From: Desulfobulbaceae bacterium
GTDB taxonomy: Bacteria; Desulfobacterota; Desulfobulbia; Desulfobulbales; Desulfobulbaceae
Direction: 5' to 3'
Assembly: GCA_027011235.1 (NCBI GenBank)
Contig: JALVAI010000322.1
Location: forward strand, 1-7,285
Length of the DNA stretch: 7,285 nucleotides
Shown: in pieces, positions 1 through 6,038 of the stretch
How positions within the stretch are numbered: position 1 is the stretch's first letter
Layout: each line of letters begins with the position of its first letter
Notes under the pieces: generated by a model
The model's input: the letters and a program-made list of their open reading frames with translations, nothing else
What the model was told of the DNA's origin: nothing
Databases searched by the model: none
Program-made: the position numbers and the translations under genes

Positions 1-1
1 A

Positions 2-1255
2 TTTACAGGTGAACTATCAGATGAAGAAGAGTTATCCCTTGACCGAATGATGCCGGTATTGATTTCATACCTCCTTAAAAGGGATCAAATTCGATTCCGA
101 CGGGTGATTAACGCGACCGGTGTGATCGTTCATACCAACCTTGGCCGATCGTTACTGCCGGCAGAGACAATGGACAGGATTTATGAAGCCGGCATGCGTT
201 ATTCCAATCTTGAATTTGACCTCGAAACCGGGAACCGTGGCAGTCGTTATTCCCTGGTAGAAGACCTGCTCTGTGAACTCACCGGCGCCGAGGCAGGACT
301 TGTTGTCAACAATAATGCCGCTGCCGTCCTCATCGTTCTTGAGACCCTGGCCAAGGGCAAGGAGGTCATTGTCTCAAGGGGGCAGCTTGTGGAAATTGGA
401 GGCTCTTTCCGGATTCCCGATGTTATGCGGCGAAGTGGCGCCACCCTTGTAGAGGTCGGGGCGACCAACAGAACGCATCTTCGTGATTACCGCGCGGCCA
501 TCAGCGAAGAAACCGGACTGCTCCTCAAGGTGCATTGTTCCAATTTTCGTATTATCGGTTTTACTAAAGAGGTCGAGAATAAAGAGTTGGTTGCCCTTGG
601 CAGGGAACAGGGCCTTCCGGTAGCCGAGGATCTTGGTTCCGGATGCCTGGTCGATCTCAGCAGTTATGGGCTCATGAAAGAGCCTACCGTCCAGGAGGTC
701 ATTGCATCCGGAGTGGATGTGGTGACCTTCAGCGGTGATAAATTACTCGGTGGTCCCCAGGCAGGGATTATTGTCGGCAAAAAGACAATCATAGAAAAAA
801 TTAAGAAAAATCCCCTTAACAGAGCGCTTCGCATTGATAAATTTACCCTCTCCGGTCTTGAATCCATTCTCCGCCTCTATCGCGATCGGGAAACCGCCCT
901 GGCCACAATTCCCACCCTGACCATGATATCAGCTCCTGTCAAAACGGTTGATAAAAGGGCCCGGCGGTTACTGCGGCTTTTACGAAGAGATTTAAAGGGT
1001 CATTGCACCTTTTCCGTTATGGATGTTGTCTCCCGTGTCGGCGGTGGCGCAATGCCGGAACAAAATTTGCCGAGTCGCGCCGTTGCGGTTGAGCCGCTGC
1101 ATCTGGTCGTCAATCGATTGGAGCGGGCCCTTCGCAGTCAGGACATTCCTGTTATAGGCCGTATTGAAGAGGACCGTCTGCTTCTTGACATGCGAACTGT
1201 GGCCGATGATGAGGTCCCCCTCCTTCATAAGACCCTGCTGGGTATTTTTTCCTGA
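2..1255 (+). CDS. selA: L-seryl-tRNA(Sec) selenium transferase (selenocysteine synthase), 5' end cut by window edge
   Basis: SelA is a PLP-dependent cytosolic enzyme that converts seryl-tRNA(Sec) to selenocysteyl-tRNA(Sec) using selenophosphate. The reading frame is open from base 2, so the ATG at 47 is internal and the true start lies left of the window. 417 residues are visible. Aligned from memory with E. coli SelA (463 residues), roughly 50 N-terminal residues are missing. Family hallmarks are plain: RRVINATG followed by HTNLGR near the visible start, VNNNAAAV, VSRGQLVEIGGSFRIPDVMR, GATNRTH, EDLGSG, and the PLP-lysine motif TFSGDKLLGGPQAG, with the lysine codon at 740-742. The C-terminus (IPVIGRI, then LLLDMRT) is complete and ends in TGA. 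The next gene starts 12 bases later in the same frame. The gene implies that the host makes selenoproteins. selB and the tRNA(Sec) gene are not in the window. Identification is secure; only the start is unknown. Confidence 0.97.
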   Translation, partial: FTGELSDEEELSLDRMMPVLISYLLKRDQIRFRRVINATGVIVHTNLGRSLLPAETMDRIYEAGMRYSNLEFDLETGNRGSRYSLVEDLLCELTGAEAGLVVNNNAAAVLIVLETLAKGKEVIVSRGQLVEIGGSFRIPDVMRRSGATLVEVGATNRTHLRDYRAAISEETGLLLKVHCSNFRIIGFTKEVENKELVALGREQGLPVAEDLGSGCLVDLSSYGLMKEPTVQEVIASGVDVVTFSGDKLLGGPQAGIIVGKKTIIEKIKKNPLNRALRIDKFTLSGLESILRLYRDRETALATIPTLTMISAPVKTVDKRARRLLRLLRRDLKGHCTFSVMDVVSRVGGGAMPEQNLPSRAVAVEPLHLVVNRLERALRSQDIPVIGRIEEDRLLLDMRTVADDEVPLLHKTLLGIFS

Positions 1256-1267
1256 GCCCCTGTTTCA

Positions 1268-3385
1268 ATGTACTGCAGTCAGGGACAACGTTTAACTGTG
1301 AAGGATTGCTTGCTGCTTGCTCCTGTCTTTGAGCAGGTTGTCAGACAGTTATTCCCTGTGCCGGCAGCGGTTCGCCTCTGGATTGAGGGAAGGGGAGAAT
1401 CGTGCATTCCGGTTGGTCCGGACTTCCCCGATCACCTCGGGCAACGACTCGCCGAGCAAGAGCAGTCCGCCGATCCCCGCTTTACCGATGGAATCCTTCT
1501 CTGCCCTGTTGTGCTTGCCGATGACCACCGGGCGATTTTTGTATTTTTCGATGCCGACCCGGCCCTGTTGAAACGATTCTCCCACGACTGGTTGCACGCA
1601 TTTCAGAAGACTATTCAGGAACATCTGGCAATTGTTCGGCAGGTCTATATTGATCCAGCGACGGGGCTGCATAATATTCGCGCCATGGATCATTGTGTAG
1701 GCAATATTTCCGATGCCCATGGCCGGTTTGCCCTGTATTTGATCAGTGTGCATTTTATCCGACGGTCACATGGGGGAATTTCCAGGAAAATAAATTATTT
1801 TGCCCGGTTGCTGTCCGCAACGGATAATCTGGCACTATTTTTTCTGGGACAGGGGGTATTCGGCCTGGTCGTCGAACGTGCCGGTCAAAAGCAACGTCGC
1901 ATGTATGCCCACAGGTTACAGAAATATCTTAAACGAAGAGGTGTGCAAAAAGTACATATCGCCTTTTCCTCCCTTGACAGGGCAAAAAAAAGCTCTCTGC
2001 AGACAGACCTTTTCCAGGCGCTTGCGGTGGCGGAACGGAGGGGACCTTTTGGTCTTTGTGATACGGATGTGCTGCGGGAGGATGTCAATCATCCCTTTGC
2101 CCTACCGGAGAAAAAGGTCTTGCGCAAGCTGAGAACGCTGTGGCGCGGAAAGGATGCATTTTGCCTGGCCCTGTTTTCCCGTGACGCTCACAATGGCAGC
2201 ACTGTTGCCCTGTCAACCCTGCTGACCCCGTTACTGACAGAACAGGAGCACTGTGTTGCCGCCGGCAATGACGAGGTGTATGTTTTCTGCCCAAGCGCAT
2301 TGTCATCACATTATGCAAGCCGGTTTGGAGAGATGGCGTCGTCTGTACAGGCAACCGGTGGTGATGTCGTTTCCGTGGGTTTTAGTCTCTATCCCTGCCT
2401 GAAGTTCACCAAAACCGATAGCATCAGAAATTGTCGCAAGGCGTTGATGCACGCCTCCTTTTACGAGGCCGGAAGCGTTGTTGCCTTTGATCATCTCAGT
2501 CTCAATGTCAGCGGCGATTATGCCTTTGATGAAGGTGATTTCCGTCGGGCCGTCCGGGAATATTCTCTTGGTTTGCAACTCTGTCCTGGAGAGAAAAATT
2601 TGTTGAACAGCCTTGGTGTCGCCTTGATTGAAATGAACCGGGTTCATGAGGCTATGGAAACGTTTTGTCAGGTCCTTGCCCTGGAACCGGATAATCACAT
2701 GGCCCTGGTGAATCTGGGATATGCCTGCCTTTGCCAGGGAAAGGAGGGGCAGGCCCTGGAATATTTTGAAAAGGCCCTGGCCGTACATCATCATTTCAGC
2801 TTGGATGGCACGGATATTTATCGGCAATTGGGCCGTCTCTACTGTCGGATGGAGCGGTATCAGGAGGCATTGGCCGTGCTCGACAGGTGGCGGCAGGCAG
2901 AAGATGATGAGGGGAAATTACTCCTGCACAGGCTCTCCGGCTTGGCATACGCCGGGACTGGAGAAACGTTCAAGGCCATACAGTCATTGCAGCGTGCTCT
3001 GCGCATTCATCCCCATGATGTTGAAAGTATGAGCCTGCTTGGTTTGCTGTACGTTGAGCAGGGTGAAGGCGAGGAGGCAGGATTTTTGCTGTTGGACAAG
3101 GCGTTGTCCCTTGACGAAAACGAATGTGACTCCTGGTATCGTTATGGTCGGGCCCTTTTCTTTGCCGGACGGGAAAGAGAGGCCTTGGCCGCGGTGGGAA
3201 AAAGTTTGCGCCTCTGTCGTAGCCATGCAAAGGCGATGATACTCCAGGTGCGGGTACTCACAGCTCTGGGTAGGCAGCAACAGGCCAGAAGGGTGTTGGG
3301 CCGGCTGGCCCGGAAAAGGGACCTGCTCCCCTCTGAAAAGCGGGAAACAGAGCATTTGTTGAGGGATTTTTCTGAAGCCGGCTAA
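1268..3385 (+). CDS. TPR protein with tandem degenerate GGDEF-like domains
   Basis: 705 residues with no signal peptide or membrane segment, so probably a cytoplasmic scaffold or signalling protein. Residues about 14-120 look like a weak GAF-type domain. Residues about 128-265 resemble a GGDEF domain: it opens with DPATGLHN (129-136), as GGDEF domains do, but the signature site reads GQGVF (about 195-199). Residues about 280-412 form a second GGDEF-like unit, with GNDEV (333-337) at the signature, then VSVGFSLYP and a CRKALMHA helix like the usual AD.AL..AK segment. Both lack the DxDxFKxxND metal/nucleotide segment, so diguanylate cyclase activity is unlikely. Residues about 415-682 hold about eight TPR units, for example LNSLGVALIEMNRVHEAM and LGRLYCRMERYQEALAVL, which usually bind proteins. 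The start is uncertain: the ATG at 1268 has no Shine-Dalgarno, while GTG at 1298 has AGGGA at 1281-1285, a long 12 bases away. It sits between selA and the LOG gene, probably in one transcript. The partner is unknown. Confidence 0.85.
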   Translation: MYCSQGQRLTVKDCLLLAPVFEQVVRQLFPVPAAVRLWIEGRGESCIPVGPDFPDHLGQRLAEQEQSADPRFTDGILLCPVVLADDHRAIFVFFDADPALLKRFSHDWLHAFQKTIQEHLAIVRQVYIDPATGLHNIRAMDHCVGNISDAHGRFALYLISVHFIRRSHGGISRKINYFARLLSATDNLALFFLGQGVFGLVVERAGQKQRRMYAHRLQKYLKRRGVQKVHIAFSSLDRAKKSSLQTDLFQALAVAERRGPFGLCDTDVLREDVNHPFALPEKKVLRKLRTLWRGKDAFCLALFSRDAHNGSTVALSTLLTPLLTEQEHCVAAGNDEVYVFCPSALSSHYASRFGEMASSVQATGGDVVSVGFSLYPCLKFTKTDSIRNCRKALMHASFYEAGSVVAFDHLSLNVSGDYAFDEGDFRRAVREYSLGLQLCPGEKNLLNSLGVALIEMNRVHEAMETFCQVLALEPDNHMALVNLGYACLCQGKEGQALEYFEKALAVHHHFSLDGTDIYRQLGRLYCRMERYQEALAVLDRWRQAEDDEGKLLLHRLSGLAYAGTGETFKAIQSLQRALRIHPHDVESMSLLGLLYVEQGEGEEAGFLLLDKALSLDENECDSWYRYGRALFFAGREREALAAVGKSLRLCRSHAKAMILQVRVLTALGRQQQARRVLGRLARKRDLLPSEKRETEHLLRDFSEAG

Positions 3386-3399
3386 ATTTATAGAAGAAC

Positions 3400-3405
3400 A
3401 GGAGA
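3400..3405 (+). promoter_or_regulatory. Ribosome binding site of the LOG-family gene
   Basis: AGGAGA lies just upstream of the ATG at 3409, with about four bases between AGGAG and the start. It is close but strong and supports this start codon. It falls in the 23-base gap after the TPR gene, which fits translation from a shared transcript. Confidence 0.7.
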
Positions 3406-3408
3406 GTT

Positions 3409-4092
3409 ATGAGTAATCACAGGCGATTTTCCCTGAACCGGGAAACCAGGTTTTGTCTTGATAACATGAACCATGGTGATTCCTGGCGCATGTTTCGTAT
3501 TATTTCCGAATTTGTGGAGGGATTTGATACCCTGTCCGCGATTAAACGCCCATCGGTAACCATTTACGGTTCCGCGCGAACGGATGAAGACCACCCGGAT
3601 TATCAAAAGGCACGGGAACTAGCCCATATTCTTGCCGAACTCGGGTATGGGATCATTACCGGCGGAGGACCAGGCATCATGGAGGCGGCCAATCGGGGCG
3701 CCAGTGAGGCAAACGGCTTGTCCATCGGTCTCAATATCGACCTTCCCCATGAACAGGAGGGGAATGCGTATGTCAATCTCCCCCTTGATTTCAGGTATTT
3801 TTTTGTGCGCAAGGTCATGTTCATGAAGTATTCCATGGCCTTTGTCTGCATGCCGGGAGGTTTTGGGTCCCTTGACGAGCTTTTTGAATCCCTGACCCTG
3901 ATTCAGACCAGAAAAATCAAACCGTTTCCCATTATTCTGGTCGGTTCTTCCTATTGGGGCGGCCTGGTTGACTGGATCAGGGAACAGATGCTGGCAACGG
4001 GAAAAATTGCCGAAGAAGATTTACTTCTTTTTGAGGTTTTGGATGAGGTGGATGATATAGTACAATACATACGAAAAATTGTCGTTTTTTAA
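3409..4092 (+). CDS. LOG/TIGR00730-family Rossmann-fold protein (putative nucleoside 5'-monophosphate phosphoribohydrolase)
   Basis: A 227-residue cytosolic protein of the LOG (lysine decarboxylase-like) family. Characterised members cleave cytokinin riboside 5'-monophosphates or AMP to the free base and ribose 5-phosphate; no lysine decarboxylase activity is expected despite old annotations. The sequence shows the Rossmann start SVTIYGSAR (49-57), the glycine-rich loop TGGGPGIMEAANRGA (84-98), the RKVMFMKYS segment (134-142) that carries the conserved Arg and Lys, and the PGGFGSLDE motif (149-157), whose final Glu is the usual catalytic residue. Most members have Thr where this one has Ser154. 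The N-terminal extension of about 45 residues before the Rossmann core is common in the longer bacterial form. The start at 3409 is supported by AGGAG just upstream. It lies 23 bases after the TPR gene and 68 before pilT. No cytokinin genes are visible, so AMP/nucleotide salvage or an unknown substrate is more likely. Confidence 0.9.
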   Translation: MSNHRRFSLNRETRFCLDNMNHGDSWRMFRIISEFVEGFDTLSAIKRPSVTIYGSARTDEDHPDYQKARELAHILAELGYGIITGGGPGIMEAANRGASEANGLSIGLNIDLPHEQEGNAYVNLPLDFRYFFVRKVMFMKYSMAFVCMPGGFGSLDELFESLTLIQTRKIKPFPIILVGSSYWGGLVDWIREQMLATGKIAEEDLLLFEVLDEVDDIVQYIRKIVVF

Positions 4093-4147
4093 GAAAAATA
4101 CCGATCAGACCGGTTGAGTTTGGATAAAGGAATAATTTCTTTCCTCG

Positions 4148-4153
4148 AAGGAG
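4148..4153 (+). promoter_or_regulatory. Ribosome binding site of pilT
   Basis: AAGGAG with a seven-base spacer to the ATG at 4161, a near-ideal Shine-Dalgarno. It fixes the pilT start. The 68-base gap before the gene (4093-4160) is AT-rich, but I found no convincing -35/-10 pair with normal spacing and no terminator hairpin, so pilT may be read from the upstream genes. Confidence 0.8.
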
Positions 4154-4160
4154 CAAAGCA

Positions 4161-5243
4161 ATGGCACAGATAGATGCTTTCTTTAAATTGATGAATGATG
4201 AAGGGGCTTCGGATCTTCACATGATGGCGGGCCAGCAGCCCGTACTTCGTATTCGTGGCGATATGGAACGGGTGAAGTTTAAAACCATGGATAACGAAAC
4301 CCTGAAAAATATTCTCTATGAGATCTGCCCGGAGGACAAGATCAAGGTGTTCGAGGAAACCGGGGACATGGACTTTGCCTATGAGATTCCCGGCCTGGCC
4401 CGCTACCGGTGTAATTACTTTCAACAAAAATATGGTATTGGCGCGGTCTTCCGTGAGATTCCAAGTGACATCCTTACCTGTGAGCAGTTGGGGCTTCCCA
4501 AGGTTATTGCCAAGCTTGCCAGTCTCCCCAAGGGACTTGTTCTCGTTACCGGCCCTACCGGATCGGGTAAATCAACCACCCTTGCCGCCATTGTTGACGA
4601 GGCCAACCGTACCCGTAAAGATCATATCCTGACCATTGAAGATCCCATAGAATTTGTCCACAAGAGCCAGAAATGCATTATCAATCATCGCGAAGTCGGT
4701 ACCCATACGAAAACCTTTACTGCTGCCCTCCGTGGCGCTCTTCGTGAAGACCCTGATATAATCCTTGTTGGTGAGATGCGTGATCTGGAAACCATTTCTC
4801 TGGCCATGGAGGCGTCCATGACCGGCCACCTTGTTTTCGGCACCCTGCACACCATGAATGCCATGAAAACGGTTGACCGCGTCATTGAAATTTTTCCTGC
4901 CAACCAGCAGGGCCAGGTACGTTCCACTCTGGCGGACGCGCTGAAGGCTGTTGTCTCCCAGACACTGTTTAAACGGGTTGACGTCAAGGGGAGGGTGGCC
5001 GCACTGGAGATCCTCATCTGCACGCCGGCGGTACGCAACCTGATCAGGGAGGCAAAAACCTATCAAATCCCATCGGTGATGCAGACCGGTAAGCGATACG
5101 GGATGCAGACGATTGATGACGCCATTATGGAACTTCTGGAAAAAAAGAAAATAAGCGCCGAGGATGCCTATACCAACTGTATAGAAAAACAGCGTTTTGT
5201 TAAATTTCTGCGAAAGCCTCCGATTGATTTCACCGAAGTTTGA
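4161..5243 (+). CDS. pilT: Type IV pilus twitching motility/retraction ATPase PilT
   Basis: PilT is the hexameric cytoplasmic ATPase that depolymerises type IV pili at the inner-membrane base, driving twitching motility, surface sensing and DNA uptake. The 360 residues match the usual PilT length of about 345-370. The N-terminal PAS-like domain begins with EGASDLHMMAG (14-24). The RecA-like domain has Walker A GPTGSGKST (131-139), the Asp box ILTIEDPIEF (156-165), Walker B with catalytic Glu in DPDIILVGEMRD (197-208), and the His box TGHLVFGTLHT (221-231). AVRNLIRE (290-297) matches the AIRNLIRE signature that PilT needs for retraction, which argues against PilU or PilB. One variation is ASM before TGHLV, where PilT proteins usually have AET. 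The start is fixed by AAGGAG seven bases upstream. No other pilus gene is on this strand. The gene converges with the PilZ/comEC pair across a 203-base spacer. Confidence 0.95.
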   Translation: MAQIDAFFKLMNDEGASDLHMMAGQQPVLRIRGDMERVKFKTMDNETLKNILYEICPEDKIKVFEETGDMDFAYEIPGLARYRCNYFQQKYGIGAVFREIPSDILTCEQLGLPKVIAKLASLPKGLVLVTGPTGSGKSTTLAAIVDEANRTRKDHILTIEDPIEFVHKSQKCIINHREVGTHTKTFTAALRGALREDPDIILVGEMRDLETISLAMEASMTGHLVFGTLHTMNAMKTVDRVIEIFPANQQGQVRSTLADALKAVVSQTLFKRVDVKGRVAALEILICTPAVRNLIREAKTYQIPSVMQTGKRYGMQTIDDAIMELLEKKKISAEDAYTNCIEKQRFVKFLRKPPIDFTEV

Positions 5244-5446
5244 CCTCTCCGCGGGAAATCCCATGACAAGCGACTATTGCCAGGGAAAAGCGGGAGGGTG
5301 AGTAGCTCCGGTCCGTTTGCCTGATTGTTCAGCCTGGGCTGTTACCGTCAAATACCTGCCCGGATAACCCAGCATGGCTGGGCCATATTTTACAGTCCCG
5401 GCCACAACGGATGATGAAAATAGTCCAAAAGAACACAACTACGCGG
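5244..5446. other. Convergent intergenic spacer between pilT and the PilZ gene
   Basis: 203 bases between two facing stop codons. I see no plausible gene in it on either strand. It holds a compact hairpin at 5368-5382, listed separately, and a smaller inverted repeat (CAGC...GCTG, 5330-5341). It most likely serves transcription termination from both sides. No riboswitch family is recognised. Confidence 0.6.
5368..5390 (+). terminator. Possible rho-independent terminator after pilT
   Basis: A perfect six-base-pair stem CCCAGC/GCTGGG (5368-5373 with 5377-5382) with a three-base ATG loop, followed after two C residues by ATATTTT. The stem is GC-rich, but the T tract is interrupted and the distance from the pilT stop is about 125 bases. 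On the minus strand the same hairpin is followed by TTAT, so it may weakly end the comEC/PilZ transcript too. This is a moderate candidate only. Confidence 0.45.
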
Positions 5447-5950
5447 CTATTTTTGGATGAAGCGGGCCAGCAATTTTTTTTTGGTCTGGCTCAGGCCAAT
5501 GAATTGGGCCCCGTTTCTCACCATGGTCGTTGGTTGGCCGGATACATTTTGTACCCTGACTTGGGAGGAAACAACCCGGATCGGCAGATCTTTCAGAAAG
5601 GCGCCTTGTGTGCAGTTGAATAAATCAATGGTAAGGCGCTCATTGAGAAGTGCCCCCTCATCAGCCATGCAACTAAAGCCGATCCCCTCGGTGCTGATAT
5701 CCTGGATTCGGGAAAATTTTGGGTTTGTATTGCCAAAGCGAACCAACAGGGTATGGGGCGGCTGTATCCGTTCACTGGTGCGCCGTTCGTGCAGCAAGGA
5801 AGCTCCTGCCAGAAAATAAAAGTCCTGGCCGCAGTCCCTGCAGAGGAGGTGGGCCACACCGGGCAGTCGGAAGAACCAGGGTTGCCCGGGCAGCGGGGCA
5901 TGGTTGCCTGTTTTGCAGCGGGGGCATTTTTTTCCGGATATGATCGGCAT
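5447..5950 (-). CDS. Zinc-ribbon and PilZ-domain protein (c-di-GMP receptor)
   Basis: From the ATG at 5950 the protein has 167 residues. The N-terminus carries two CxxC pairs, CPRC (9-12) and CRDC (37-40), spaced as in a zinc ribbon. The rest is a PilZ domain with both c-di-GMP contacts intact: RRTSER, giving RxxxR at R57 and R61, and DISTEG, giving DxSxxG at 84-89. It ends with the usual NGAQFIGLS strand and a C-terminal helix. PilZ proteins with these motifs bind c-di-GMP and act on partners, in several species on type IV pilus assembly ATPases. It follows comEC on the same strand and faces pilT. The start is a choice: an in-frame TTG at 6004 would add 18 residues, but neither start has a Shine-Dalgarno and a likely promoter overlaps the region of the TTG, so ATG is preferred. 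The domain call is firm; the partner is unknown. Confidence 0.88.
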   Translation of the reverse strand: MPIISGKKCPRCKTGNHAPLPGQPWFFRLPGVAHLLCRDCGQDFYFLAGASLLHERRTSERIQPPHTLLVRFGNTNPKFSRIQDISTEGIGFSCMADEGALLNERLTIDLFNCTQGAFLKDLPIRVVSSQVRVQNVSGQPTTMVRNGAQFIGLSQTKKKLLARFIQK

Positions 5951-5971
5951 GGATACGTGATTTTGCAGGAA

Positions 5972-5982
5972 ACAACAGTTGT
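5972..5982. promoter_or_regulatory. Short palindrome in the PilZ-gene leader
   Basis: ACAAC-A-GTTGT is a perfect 11-base inverted repeat, about 20 bases upstream of the chosen PilZ start and downstream of the candidate promoter. The position fits an operator, but such a short palindrome can arise by chance and no regulator is recognised. Confidence 0.2.
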
Positions 5983-6005
5983 GAGCAGCGGTTTGTGTGA
6001 CCAAT

Positions 6006-6035
6006 ATACTATCACGAAATCAATGTAGTTGACAA
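6006..6035 (-). promoter_or_regulatory. Candidate sigma-70-type promoter for the PilZ gene
   Basis: Read on the minus strand, TTGTCA (6035-6030, one mismatch to TTGACA) is followed after 18 bases by TAGTAT (6011-6006, two mismatches to TATAAT). It lies wholly in the gap between the comEC stop (6039) and the PilZ ATG (5950). A transcript from it would begin near position 5999, just inside the alternative TTG start, leaving about 50 leader bases before the ATG. It is read by eye from consensus only. Confidence 0.35.
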
Positions 6036-6038
6036 CAT

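Noticed and set aside
2306..2827. Open frame of 173 codons antisense to the TPR gene
   Set aside because: It is opposite clear GGDEF-like and TPR sequence; its product has no recognisable domain and no ribosome binding site was seen.
4114..4138. TTGAGT...TAATTT as a promoter for pilT
   Set aside because: The spacer is only 13 bases, too short for a sigma-70 promoter.
4572..5264. Long open frame (230 codons) antisense to pilT
   Set aside because: It lies opposite a gene with complete PilT motifs, its translation resembles no family, and it is explained by the codon bias of the sense gene.
5241..5282. Possible selenocysteine readthrough of the pilT TGA
   Set aside because: PilT is already full length at 360 residues, the downstream codons resemble no family extension, and no convincing SECIS-like hairpin follows the codon.
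5411..5623. Small plus-strand open frame at the end of the convergent spacer
   Set aside because: Most of it is antisense to the PilZ domain, with no Shine-Dalgarno and no recognisable product.
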